Assembly: GCA_019918135.1 (NCBI GenBank)
Contig: WBZZ01001465.1
Coordinates: forward strand, 62,001 to 126,000
Source: Paulinella micropora
Lineage: Eukaryota; Cercozoa; Imbricatea; Euglyphida; Paulinellidae
Length of the DNA stretch: 64,000 bases
Direction of reading: 5' to 3'
The notes below the pieces were generated by a model. That model was not told the DNA's origin, did no database searches, and worked only from the letters and a program-made list of their open reading frames with translations. The first letter of the stretch is position 1, and every line of letters begins with the position of its first letter. Shown here one piece after another: positions 39,621 to 51,600 of this stretch. A program made the position numbers and the translations under genes.

Positions 39621-42600
39621 TTATTGTTGGACATTTGAAAAAACGACTGCTCGTATTTCTGCTAGTTGCTTAGATAGATCTTCTATAATAATCATAAGAT
39701 TTTTATTTTCTTTTTCTAAATTAACTACCTTTTCCGTCATTATTTTGAGCTCATCGCTCAAAATTTTCATCTGCGATGAAGTGTGTTGAAAAGCACTGAC
39801 CAATATTGGAATAAAACTTGTATATTCTACTCCTTCAAGGTTGCTTTCCCCATCATCCGCCTTCATTCCACTTTCAAATACAAATTCTGGAAACACCTTT
39901 TTAACCTCGTCTGCAATAAATCCGTGGCTCTTTCTTTCTTTCTTCTCGTCTGATTTCCAATAATATGAACAGCAGTTTATTTTCATTAGTTTCTCGCAAC
40001 ATTCACCGCAGTCTAATGTTTTAATATCTGATTTTACTCTTCTATCTGAACCAGAAGACCAAACATTCGCACCTAATGTTTGATAAATCCATCCACTGCT
40101 TGGATTTCCATTTGAGTTTGAAGTATTAAAGAATGTTAAATTTCATCATTACATATACAAGAATAATTGGCACTAGCATTTCCCTTTAATTGAATAAGTG
40201 GTTGGTTTGTATAACTTGACCTTTGGCTTATCGTTTTAGCCCCTCCGCCACTAACTCCTATTGATATCCCAGAACTAGCCGTTAATAATCCTGATGATGT
40301 TAGTGTTGAAGAACAAGTCATAGCACTTCTGGCATAAATTTGACTTGCTCCTCTTGAGTAAAAATTTAATTCTTGGTCTGTGCTACTTCCCGTAGCATAT
40401 ACAGAGTTATAACCAAAAGCAACACCTTGTGTGCCGTTGCTGTGTCTGAATTCAATACCACCCGAAGATTGTCCGAGGTTTGCTGTGGCATATAACCCTA
40501 CTGGTGTAGCATGAGACCCACTTCTCGCTTCCCCCCTTATGTCTGCAGCTATTAACAACCGATATTCCCGCATTCACTGATATTAATCCTGCTGTGCTTA
40601 TGTTCATTGCTTCATTCATTGTTATAGCCTGGCCGAGTGTTCCACCATTTTTATAATTAAAACTTAGTTTGTTTGTGTATTTCGCTATTTAAAAATTTGA
40701 TGATGTGTTTGAAGATAATACATTCGTTCCATTATAATAACAATCAAAATATAAATTAATATTGTCTTGTCCCCAGTTCAATAATTGAAATGTTGGATAA
40801 ACGGATGTATGGACAAATGCTTGTATGTGCGGACCATTCATATTGTTGTTAGTTCCCGTATAATTCTAAACCTCCTGTTGCTCCCGTTCCCTTTGTGTTT
40901 CTTCCTACTATACACGGGACGCCTAATGAAGTCGCTAATATTCCACTGAATTCTTTTGTTCCTGACATTGTTTGAGTTCCCGTTAATTTTACATTCTGCC
41001 CGTCTAATGTGTACATAAGTTTTATTTGCTCTGTCTGTTGAAGCCGATGCAGTAGCCAAATTTGACATAATTTGACTTTTCATATCAACTCCCGCATTCG
41101 CTGTTATCAAACCGCTAGCCGTTAATGTAGTTCCAGTTAAGCCCGCATTTGCTGTAATTAAACCGCTTGCTGTTATTGCTCCACTTGTTGTTAATGTGTA
41201 GCATGTCATATTTCTAATTAATGTTAATAATATGTCATAATTAAAGGTTTCATAATCAAAATACAGACTGTGTATACGGGGTTGGCTTCTAAATGAAGTT
41301 CCTCCACTACCAGTCTTATTTACTACAAATATAATATATCTAGCAGAAGCATTTGAAGCGGGTGAATATGTTTTAGTTGTTGGTGAAGCCCAAGCCTCAC
41401 CACTCCTGCTGTCCCATAATGTATATATAATGTTGTCCGTGCTTACTCCAACATACCAAATACTCGGAGTTCTTTCAATGAAGTTCGCAGACGAAGGCCT
41501 AACATAATAATTTTTATACTGTATATTGCTCCTAAGTCTATTTTTATGTATTCACCCGTGTATGGTGTTCCTCCCCAAGTATTCGTAGTTGCTGGCACTC
41601 TTGTATAAACTCCCATCGTGTCGTTGTAATATATAGCCGTAGTCCAATAATCATTCTGACTGGCATTAAAAGCATAATACGCTGGATTGTATTCATCGGA
41701 AGCAGAAGCAACAAACCCCGCCGAATTATTGCTTGTCATAGTCTGCGGGGCGGTGTATAAAGTAAAAGCAGAAGCACCCATTTTAATATCTCCCGTCATT
41801 GTCCCACCTGACAAAGCAAGGAAAGCAAATGACCCAGTAGAATTCACCCAGTTTGTGCCGTTATATGCTAATAATTGACCATTTGCTGGTGTCGTTATTA
41901 CTACATCGCTGTGTGTATCAATCGTCCCATCTGCAGACACTTTCGTATTATTTGCTGTGTGTTCTGATAACCAAGTTGAGACGGTTTTAGCATTTAGTTG
42001 ATTTACATTTGTAATGCTTTGGCTGTTCATATTTAATCCATTTGCTATTATTGACTTTGAAGCAGTAATTGCTGTGATGTAAATTCTAAATAATTCGTTT
42101 GTTCCTCCATAATAAAACACATGACTATCAGTTGAAGCATTATCATTATAAAGCAATGTTTGACTAGCAACACCAAACCCAGGAAAAGCAGTCGCCGACG
42201 GCGTCCCTCCATCCCATATTAATCGTTGTTCCACTTCTATAAATGAAAAGACTTTTCCCAGCACCTGCTACTACATTGTCACTCGTTGTTACTGTTGTTG
42301 TTGATACTCCCGCATTTGCCGTTATTAATCCGCTCGCAGTTATTGCCTTTGTTGTTAATAAACCCGCATTGTCCAGAGTAAGTGCCGTAGTCCAACTTAT
42401 AATATTTCCCGCTGTTAGGTCCACCTGTTTTTGAAATCTGATAATTGGATGTACCATACGGCTTGATATCCAATTCGTGCCAGTAAAATAACAATCTAAA
42501 TTTCATATAATATCGTCGTGTGCCCATGTACGTAATTGTAAGGCGGGATTATTGTCTTGACTAGTCACTAATTGTATATGCGGACCCGCTATGTTGGATG

Positions 42601-43903
42601 CTGTGCCGTATAACTCTAAGCCCCCTGTTGCTCCTATTGGTTTTGTTGTTCTTCCTATGATTATTGGTTTGTCTATTGCTGTTGTTATTTTGTCGTTTGC
42701 CGTTAAACCAAGCGTAAATGTTTTATTACCTCCGACTGTTTAGTCTGTTGTTAATTTCACACAAATATCATCAACGTATTTTTTGTTTGCTACATGATCT
42801 GCTAATGTTGGAACCAGATTAGTACCCATTGAAATTTGATTGTTAAATGTTTTCGTTCCTGCTATGGTTTGGTCGGTTGTTAATTTAACCATAGTGCTAT
42901 CCACTGCCAGATTTGAAAGAGTAATTCCATTATAGGTTGTAGCACCTGAAACAACAAAACCGCCAATATTTAATCCGCCAGTCATACTGATAGTGCCATC
43001 CAATCTAAGAAAAGGAGATGTCACATTTCTCCATTGTCCTGTGCTGTAAATAAGCAGTTGATTGTCTGCTGGTGTGCCTGTAATTACTACATCGCTGTGT
43101 GTGTCTATTGAACCATCTGCCGATACTTTCGCCTTGTTCTGCTCTGTAAATAAAGTTGAGGCAGCTCTCCCATTTAGTTGGCCGACATTTGTAATGTTTT
43201 GGCTATTCATATTTAATCAGCCCGTCATGCTGACAGTGCAGTCTAATCTAAGAAAAGGCGAGTTCGTATTTTGCCATTGTCCCGTGCTATAAATGAGCAA
43301 TTGATTGTCTGATGGTGTGCCTGTTATGGTCACATCGCTGTGTGTATAAATTGAACCATCCGCGGACACTTTATCATTATTTGCCTCGTGCTCTGTTATC
43401 CAAGTATCAACATCTTTTGTATTCAATAAATTCACCCCTGTTATGTTTAAATACCCGCCCATATTAATATTGCCGAATTCATCAACATTTATCGGAAAGG
43501 TTTTATTTACCCAGTTTAAGTAGTTATATATTAGATAACTATTCATGGCGATTGGTGCCGTTATAACCACATCTGTCAATTTATCCAGTTCAAAATCGCT
43601 TATAAAACTTGAAGTTAATCTAGCGAATGAAGTATTTCCCAACCCATCCGTTTTTAATACTTGATTTGCTTTGCCGTCCGCTATTGGTAAATCGTATTCG
43701 TTATTAATTGACACATAACTTGTATCAGATACCAACAAAGAAGAATGGTTATTTCTTGAAGATATTGTTATGTTATCCGTCCTTGCTTGTATTGAGTTTG
43801 CTTCATTATGATCACCATATAATACTCCATCAATTTCTAAATCCTCATCAACTATGACAGAGCCGTAAAAATGATAAGTCCATGGATTGCCTAAAATGTT
43901 CAT
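39621..43903 (-). mobile_element. Fossil fibre/adhesin region with an S74-type chaperone end
   Basis: Low-complexity, beta-type text with repeated motifs (TASGLITANAG, SADGSIDTHSDVVITGTPA, NQLLIYSTGQW) typical of trimeric viral fibres, ending in a segment like the peptidase S74 intramolecular chaperone (HGFIADEVKKVFPEFVFE followed by a coiled coil). Such fibres occur in phages, virophages, Polinton-like viruses and giant viruses. Broken in several places; a fossil. The internal motif repeats show it grew by duplication. Confidence 0.6.
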
Positions 43904-43927
43904 ATTTTAATTGTATTATTTTATATA

Positions 43928-44080
43928 GTGGAATATATAGTTAAAAAAATGAATATATTTGGACGATCACAAGAACAGCAGTCAATAGATACTAAGACAA
44001 TTGCCGTCACTGCTACTCCAACATTAACTAGAAACATTCAAAATGCTTACGTTGGTCTTGACCTTAGGTCGTGGATGGAA
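43928..44080 (+). mobile_element. Start of a rightward virus-derived gene, cut by the retroelement
   Basis: An AT-rich frame beginning MEYIVKKMNIFGRSQEQQSI diverges from the fibre region across a short A/T-rich spacer (43904-43947) that probably held both promoters. About 45 residues on, the sequence changes to retroelement, so the gene is truncated by that insertion. Confidence 0.45.
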
Positions 44081-46297
44081 AGTTCCACATTCACTACTCT
44101 TTGCACTGGCAGTTATGGTAGCAAAACAATATCTAATTTGGGACTGCCTTCGTCGTCTGGCGCGGATTTCTTTGCCTGGTGGAGGACCACCAACAAAAGT
44201 CAGATCGAACTTTGACTGTTCGAGAATGTCCCAGATCTTATTAGGGATTCCGCCCAACGATAATTCAAAAGGGATATCAAGCACTCCTCTTGGCAGTGTC
44301 TGATTGGTCCACGCAGTGTAATCCTTGTCTCTGGGAGTAATTGTATCATCCCATGTCTCGAGACTTTTTGCGTCTTTATATACTGGCAGATAATGTCTTG
44401 CCTTTGGATCCTCAACCGGGTCCATACTTCTCCAAAACTGGAGTATCGGTTGTACTATTTTTGCGGCTGATGATATTTTGAGTGTCCGTGTGACACGCAT
44501 CTGTCGTGGGACCGCCACGACCCGCATCAAGTATAAGTCTGAGAGAGTGTCATCAGCGACATGTTGTTCCGCTGGTCTCATCAGATAGAAAACATTTTTC
44601 ACCCATGCGATGGTTGCTATCGCATCGCCTTCCTTCCATCGCTCATGGACAATCTCAACGTTGCCCGCGTTTGGGTCAGTGTCCGTCCCCTCCTCCTCCT
44701 GGTGGACGTCCTTTGATCCCATCGACCTCATCGCCTTCCTCGGTTGGTCGTTGATAAGATCATTCCGCGCTCTCCTTAGCTGCGCCTCTGTGATCTTCTC
44801 CTTCTTTCCGCTATGCTCTCGCGGAGACTTGGACTGAGTCCCCACCGCGCTTATGCGGTCAGTCTTCTCCTTACTGTCCACCTCACTCTCCTCCTTCTCA
44901 GCTATCGGTGCCCGATAAGCATCGTCTTGGTCTATGCCAGCCTCCTTGTGGATGGGCGGCACCTCTTTGAAATCATCCTTCATCCGTTTTAACGCCTCCT
45001 CAACGGATTCATCTTCCAGTAAGAAGGGATCATACTTAATCAGCCTTCTTACATTCACAATTTGCACCTTCCCTCTACCCCTGATCTTGTAATTCAGAGG
45101 TCCCGTCTGTTCCATAATCTGATAAGGTCCTTTCCAGTGAGTGAACAGCTTAGAGCTGACTCCCTTCGGGACTTGAGGATGGTACAATAGTACAATATAC
45201 CCGACCTGGAACTTGATCTGATCCAAGTGCGCTTGTCGCACCCCTTCAGCATCAGTCTTTCGGCGCTCCGCCTCTCTATGCGCCCTGACTATTTGTTCCG
45301 CCTCCATCTTCACTCTAAGTCTCATCCCAAACAACTCATCCGCATCCGCCCAAGTGTCTTTTGGGTGAAGGAGCGAAGTCGGGATATCAGGCTCACGCCC
45401 ATATACTAACTGATATGGCGAGATTGAGCTCTTCGAGCCTCCTAACGTCGTAGAGGGTAGACAGTTCATTGCAAACGCAAATGATGGTGCTGCCTCGACC
45501 CATGCTCTTTGATTCTCCTTCTTCGTGCAATACATCTTTAGCGAGGCTTTGAGGGGTCTGTGTACCCGCTCGATTTTCCCATTTGCTCGCGGGTTATAGG
45601 CAGTAACATATTGCCATTTCATCCCGTAATACTTAGATAGTTTGTCGATGACCTCGTTATTAAAGTCCGAGCCTCGATCAGAACATATCTTTCTTGGTAC
45701 TCCGATCTGTGAGATGATCCTATCGATCAGCGCCTCGGCCGTCGTCTTGCCGGTAACGTCTTTGACAGGGATGATCCACACATAGTTGGTGGCTCTGTCA
45801 ATAGCCGTAAGGAGGTATTTGTAACCATCCTTCGATTCTGGGAAAGGTCCCACATGATCAATGTGTATAAACTCAAACATCCCCGCATGAAGAGGAAATT
45901 CGCCAATCAGGCAGAAATTTGCCTTCAGTGGTGTTTTGTTTATCTTGCACGGGATGCATGCATCCACCGCCTGATCTATCTCCTCCTTCATCTTCTTCCA
46001 CCAGAATCGCCTCGCTACGAACATATGAGTTCGTTGTCGACCCGGATGCGCCAAAAGTGGACAATTGTGGGCTGCGACAAATATAAATCGTCTCAGACTC
46101 TCCGGTACCCAAAGGGTCCATTTGTCCGGCTGTGACGCATAGCGACCGTGAAGGCCCTTGTACCACAGTAGACCATCTCTCCATCCCATCTCCTTCATCT
46201 GATCTTTGATCGCTTTCGTCATCCGTAGCTCATCCGGGTTCTGATATAACTGTATCAGTTCTTTAAACTCCGGATCTTGAGCCTGTTGTTGCCTCCA
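44080..46297 (-). mobile_element. Ty3/Gypsy-type retroelement piece carrying integrase
   Basis: Minus strand. The zinc-binding region (HPGRQRTHMFVARRFW then CIPCKINK), a DDE core (FIHIDHVGPF, ICSDRGSDFNNE, NPRANGKIERVHRPLK) and a C-terminal segment (LFTHWKGPYQIMEQTGPLNY) are in Ty3/Gypsy order. The integrase part looks whole; gag, protease and reverse transcriptase are absent, so the element is partial. No LTRs recognised. It lies between the virus-derived sequence and the resumed host gene, and inserted later than the virus-derived part. Confidence 0.75.
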
Positions 46298-47044
46298 TGC
46301 CAGTGGGACCTGACGGCGCTGGGCTGGAGCACGGGCGCGTACGTGGGGCCCTGGACCAGCGAGCACACCTTCCGGCTTTTGCGGCACTGGCAGCTGTGGG
46401 ACAACCACCAGTTTGCTTGGGCCAAGTTCTGGCTGCATTGGTCTGCACACGTGATAACCAACGGTGCGGGCTGGCTGCTGCGGGAGGTGACGGGTTCATC
46501 GCTGCTGCACGCGAAGGCGGTGCTGTGGCGCCACGGCAACGCGTCCCTAGGTTCTTTCCAGCACTACCACCCCTGCTTCCGTGGCTGGCAGCAGCGGCCG
46601 CTGTCGGCCGCTGTGGGCCGAACCGAGCTCTGGCTCGCGAGCGGCAGGCTACAGGGGCACGGCCCCGAGCGCGTGCTGGTGACGCACCATGTGTCCGGCT
46701 CAGACCACCTGCCCTGTGTCAACCAGAGCCAGCACGTGGCACTCGTGGCCTTCAGGCGCAGCGCCGATGTGGCCCTCGCCCAGCGCCTAAGCCGCACCGG
46801 GGTGCGGCTCGTGGTCGAGACCGCATCTTCGGCAACGGCGGGGGAGCTGCTGCGAAGCAGCGTGCACGACGCCAGGGGCCGCCGCTGGTTCCTGTTCCAC
46901 GAGCCCGAGACAGCCGCGTACGCCGCCGTCTTTACGCCGTGCGGCAGCGAGCTCTGCGCCGGCTCGGGCCGCAACCGCCCGCAGGTCTGGGCTCTGGCTA
47001 TGGGATACCGACACCTCCACGGCAGCTTCGAGAATTTCTCATAG
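46297..47044 (+). CDS. Toroid-type protein, 3' half of the split gene
   Basis: Resumes as QWDLTALGWSTGAYVGPWTS, then WQLWDNHQFAWAKFWLHWSA and HGNASLGSFQHYHPCFRGWQ, matching the later part of the same toroid family, where a 'S-x-G-A/S-Y' stretch and a 'LWDN-x-x-F' stretch follow the WSENH region. The frame is clean for about 245 codons to TAG 47042-47044. GC content is back to host level. It has no promoter of its own and cannot be made as one protein with the 5' half unless the 10 kb between them is spliced out. Either the gene died at insertion or only one half is still used. Confidence 0.5.
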
Positions 47045-47116
47045 ACCATAGCCCGCAGCCATGTCCATTGGCACCACAGCAGCCGGACATTGGTGGTCCA
47101 GGCCCAGGTGGATTGA

Positions 47117-47515
47117 CAGTCGCCGGAGGTGCGCTGGCAGGCTCAGGACGGCCCGATTCTTAAAACCTCATTAGTGCTTAGCTTTTATTTAGCCTTCATG
47201 CTCGCGGCCTGCGTGCTCTTGTGCTGGTGCCGCGGCGTCTTATACGAGATCCAGCCCTCCAGATTTTGCGCGCTGTGTGATCGGGGGCAGCTCTACAGCC
47301 CGATCGGCCCCCACCGGCGCGCTTGTTGTGTGTGTTGCGAGAAAAACCGCCAACGCTGTCGCCGCTATCTGCGGCATCGCACGGCGCGGCGTTTGCTGGT
47401 CTTAATAGTGTGCTTTAAGAAAGCTTGGGCGCTAATATTCTTGATGTTCTTGCTTATATTTTTCTTTTGGCTGATTTCCCTCGACCACGCGAGCGACAGC
47501 GACCCGGGGCTGTGA
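47117..47515 (+). CDS. Two-helix membrane segment with Cys pairs, probably the last exon of the toroid-type gene
   Basis: The same frame as the preceding half, after TAG and TGA codons that lie in a short GT/AG-containing stretch. It encodes a membrane helix (LVLSFYLAFMLAACVLLCWC), a loop with FCALCDRG and CCVCCEKNRQRC (zinc-ribbon-like Cys pairs), a basic stretch and a second helix (ALIFLMFLLIFFFWLISL), ending TGA. It would anchor the toroid domain in a membrane, as the neighbouring GH105-like enzyme is anchored. It could also be a small separate gene; no ATG opens it. Confidence 0.4.
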   Translation, partial: QSPEVRWQAQDGPILKTSLVLSFYLAFMLAACVLLCWCRGVLYEIQPSRFCALCDRGQLYSPIGPHRRACCVCCEKNRQRCRRYLRHRTARRLLVLIVCFKKAWALIFLMFLLIFFFWLISLDHASDSDPGL

Positions 47516-47639
47516 CTCGAAAAAAAAGCGCGCAAACTGCCAAAAAAAAATTTATAAAAAATTTGACAACAAAGTCTGATACTTGGCAAAAAAAAAAAGT
47601 CTGGGTTTTGTAATCGTGTTTGCAGGGGAGCCTTACCCT

Positions 47640-48640
47640 CCGCAAAATTGCTTAGGTAACGCAGTCATTGCCGAAATGTCCTGCGCCCAAAAAGAATTTT
47701 GCCGCAATTTACGGCAAAGGGCAAAAATGTCCGTATTCTCCTGCATTTTCGGCAATTGGCGCGAAATTCACCGCAAACCGAAACCTTTGAGAATTTTTTT
47801 TTGCGAAGGACATGTCGGGAACGTTTGTGTAGCCAGTGGAAATTTTTGGGGAAAGGCGGGCGGGCGGGGATTTTTTTTTTCTGTCAAATTTTTTCCCCCG
47901 CCCGCCCCCGTTTCCCCAAAAATTTTCTTTGTCTGCCGAACTGTCCTTCGCCAAAATAAAAATTCTTTGCGTGCCGCAAAATGCGGCAAAAAACAAAGCG
48001 TCCACAAATTGCGGCGTTTTCCACTTTTGTCGCGAAATTCATCGGGAAATTGAAACCTGTGAAAAAAATTTTGCAAAGGACATTTCGGCAACGACTGTGT
48101 AGCCAAAGAAAATTTTTTGGGGAAACGGGGACGGGCGGGGATTTTTTTTAGTCTAATTTTTTTTCCCCGCCCGACCCCGTTTCCCCAAAATTTTTTGTTA
48201 GCTAATTTTCAATTACCGAAGTGTCCTTCACCAAAAAAAAATTATTGCGTGCCGCAATTTGCGGTCGATCTGAAGTGTCCACAAATTGCGGCGTTTTCTG
48301 CATTTGCCGCGAAATTCACCGGGAAATTGAAACCTGTGAAAAAAAAATTTTGTTTGCAAAGGACATTTTGGAAATTGAAAATTATCCACAGAAAATTTTT
48401 AGGGAAGCGAGGGCGGGCGGGGAATTTTTTTGTCATAATCCCCGCCCGCCCCCGTTTCCCCAAAAATTTTCTTTTGTTAATTTGCAATTGCCGAAATGTC
48501 CTTCGCCAAAAATTTTTTTATTGTGTGCCGCAATTTGCGGCAGAAAAAGAAATGTCTAAGTTTTCCGGCGTTTTCGGGCATTTGTCGCGAAATTCACCGG
48601 ATTCTGAGGCAGGCAAGATTTTGTAAGAAAAACGCAATTT
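47640..48640. repeat. Palindromic tandem repeat family D, array 2 (about four units)
   Basis: Unit spacing, taken from GGGGAAA..GGGCGGGCGGGG at about 47850, 48119 and 48400, is 270-280 bases. Every unit has the arms GCCGAAATGTCCTTCGC and GCAAAGGACATTTCGGCA, the inner palindrome GCCGCAATTTGCGGC and the block GCGAAATTCACCGGGAAATT. The GC-rich arms of adjacent units face one another across a 20-25 base A/T loop, so the array can fold into repeated hairpins. Confidence 0.85.
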
Positions 48641-48695
48641 TCACGCTGATCCCCACAAAAATTTTTTATTTATTTTTTGGCACTCTCATGTGAAT

Positions 48696-51600
48696 CTAAG
48701 CTTTTTGGCCGAAACCGGCGTGCCCGGGAGCGCCCGCTTTCTCTTTCACGACGCTGGCGCGATCCGTGGTAGCCCAAGTGATCAACATCGACATCTTTGG
48801 GTTGGCCGCCCCTCCTGATCGGAGACCTTCGCAAACTGGGCCCAGCTTTTTGTATAGTTTTTCAGAATCGCCACTGTTTCTGCCCGGAGGGGCCCGCTCT
48901 GTGCGGACTGGAGCCGCAATTGCTTCTGCCTCCGCAACCAGCGTTGTTTTGCTGTCGTAGACCCGCCCGGCACTGAGGCGCGAGCCGGCCGCGCCGGCCG
49001 CGGCGAGCAGCGAGGCCAACACCAGGCGAGAGGCCCGGTGCTGCCAAAACCGGGGCGTCAGTCAGCAACACGCGCTGGGCTAGGAGCTTGCCGTCATCGG
49101 TGACATGTTTGCACTCGGGCGACGAGGCCCGGTCGATCAGCATACCTGCGGCGTTGGGCGTGTCCAGCACGTGCCAGCACACATTAATCACTGCTCCTTC
49201 CATTTGCTTGATTTCTGCCTCCGTGTAAAGGCCGTCGTCCATTACAGACAGCACAATTTTTGTGCTGTTTAAATTCTCGACCTCTTCGTATTTCAGAGCT
49301 ACCCAAAAAGAAGCTACGGCTACGAGCTGGAATTTTTCTACGTTGAAGCTAAACTCTGGTCTCTGGGTGAAAAAGCATAAAATCTCTGCGGCCCGGACTA
49401 AACTCTCCGGGCGAGTGGCAAAGTCATCACTGACTTCCAGCAACCACTCCATGACAATGTCATAGTTCCGAAATCTGTACGGGACGTTTGTCGACTGAAA
49501 TCTCTTCTTCCACTCCTGCATTGATTGTTCACGTTGCAGGGCGTACTCCCATTCTGTTGTGATCTCGTACTCGTCCGATGATGTTGCAGTCGTCGACAGC
49601 TCCCAGCCGGCGCCCATTTCTTCTTCCTCGGGGGCGCCGGCAGGGGGCAGGAACAGGGTCTGCCGGCGCTGGCCCGCGCCCAACGTATAACGGAGGCCCA
49701 GCGCGGAGCCCAGCAGCAGCCACGCCTCCTCCCAGCTTCGCGCTGTGACCCGTTGTCTAGTTGAGCCGCCAGCACCAGGGCCCAGAGCGGTTGTGTGCGC
49801 TGGCGGCAGCGCAACAGCGTAAACTCCAGCTTGCTAACTCCGTCGCACTGATGCGCGGCCAGCGCTTTGGCTAGGAACGCCGCCGCCCGAGAGCCGAGTT
49901 CCTGGCTGTGCTCCAGACCGTGCAGTTGCCAGGCACCGTTGCGGCGGTGCAGGACCAAAGCGTGCTCTTGCAGCAGGCACAAGAACGTGCCGCAGTGGCC
50001 CCAGGCAGGGCTCTCTTCCTCTGCGCCGTTTAGGTAATAGCTGAGCATTCCTGGTGGCTCCAGGCACAGCACAAAGGGGCTGAGCTTGCCTTGGTACTGA
50101 AACGCAGGGTCTAGCTCCGAGAGCAGCGCCCTGGCGGTCAAAAACCACGCTAGCGCGGCCGATGCCCTCTCGGGCGAAAACGGGCCGTCCTGCAATTGGA
50201 GACCCCCTCGCCGGACACTTTAATAGGATTGAGGCGGGCGTCTAGCAGGCCCAGACCGCCTACTACCAAGCTGCGCAGGTTAAGCAAACGTTTGGATTCT
50301 CTGTCATCAAGGCGAGAGCAAACTCGCTGTCCCAGCCTAGAATGCCGGACTTTGGCTGTTGGTTATTGTGCAGGTACGGGGCGCAGCTGTCGCACCGCAG
50401 AGCGGCCTCAGGGTCAATCTCCTGCGCCAAGCCCCAGAGCGCCGCGTACCACCTGTCTAAGATCGGCCCTGCCGGGCCTGTTCCCCGACGACGGGTTCGT
50501 ACAAGTAGCCTAGCCGGCCGTCCAGAGTCGTTAGCTGCAACGTCGGCCGGAAGGCACCGAACAAGATCTGTCGGATTTGCGGGTTTAGCAGCCTGGGCCC
50601 CGAGAAAAAGTGTGCGCCATTCTGCGCGGCCGACACACGGACACGCAGGTGCTCCGGGGTTGAATGAAGCCACTGCATGTTGCCTCGTTTAAGAATTTCC
50701 AGTTCTAAGTCGACCCACGACCTCAGTGCCGGCTCCTCCGAACGCGCCCCTTCTTTCCAGAGTTGGACAAACTTGGACTCACGTACAAAAGTAACACCGT
50801 TTTCGGCCGCGGGGCAGGCCTTGCCAGAAGGGTAATTGATCAGCTCGGGCGCGGAAAGTTGCTCGCACTTGTGCACAAACCCAGAACGTTCTGCCAGTGC
50901 CAGCGCCAGGCCGTACACCCACACGCGCCACGTGCCGTGCCGGCGGTCTTCATCCGCTGCGGCCTCCTCGCTGTGGTTGAACAGGCAAGCCATGATGTGC
51001 CGGGCCTCTACTCTCGTGCTCGCGGCCACGCCCTGGTAACTGAGCTGCAGGGCCGGCTCGCAAATGGCCTTGGCTTCGGTCGCAGAAATTGGCCAGCGGC
51101 CGCGGTAGGGTTCTAGGAGCAGCTCGCCTACCTGGAAAGGTTGTTTGTCTGGGCGGGCCAACCACCGTTTCAGTCCGTTTATGTACCTCTGCTGGCAACA
51201 TGGCCAGGTTAGCTCCTGGGGTTTACACAGCATCTCGTACAGCTCTTCCTCGTCCTGCCGATGAGCCTGCCGGGCGGCGGCCCTGCGCAGAAAGTACAGA
51301 CACCGGCGCACGGCGTCCCGCCGGCCGGGGTCGTGCCAGCGCGTAGCCAGCCCGTAGCTCAGGCGGTCCGCCGTTGGCGCGGTGGCAGTTCCGGCCAGCG
51401 CCTCGTCCAGCGCGGCAGCGTACGGTGCGTCGCTCTGGCAGAAGGAGGCGCCCAGCGCAGCCCGTTCCTCATATAGTCGTTTGAGCAGAGGGTCTTCTAC
51501 CTTGCGCCTTTTGGCCGGTGGCGTCGTCGTCACGGGCGTGCAAGCGCAGGGCCCCTTGGGCGCCGACGACAGCTGTACGCGGTCGGCCGGCAGTGAGATA

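Larger units (their letters stand above)
36195..46297. mobile_element. Composite AT-rich fossil insertion in the toroid-type gene
   Basis: About 10.1 kb with lower GC than the host on both sides. The left 7.9 kb is virus-derived (fibre-like region and other unknown parts); the right 2.2 kb is a Ty3-type retroelement piece inserted into it. The host frame on the left (toroid half 1) and on the right (half 2, from 46297) belong together, so the whole block entered one gene. I see no clear target-site duplication or terminal repeats. The virus-derived part is broken, with roughly a dozen breaks, so it is not recent; its base composition has not yet drifted to that of the host. Confidence 0.65.

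Noticed and set aside
36195-46297. Target-site duplication or terminal repeats of the composite insert
   Set aside because: I compared both edges by eye and saw no convincing matching ends; an exact search is needed.
47640-48640. CRISPR or viral origin array
   Set aside because: Units are 270-300 bases with paired arms and no unique spacers; four sites in host DNA fit a dispersed foldback repeat better.
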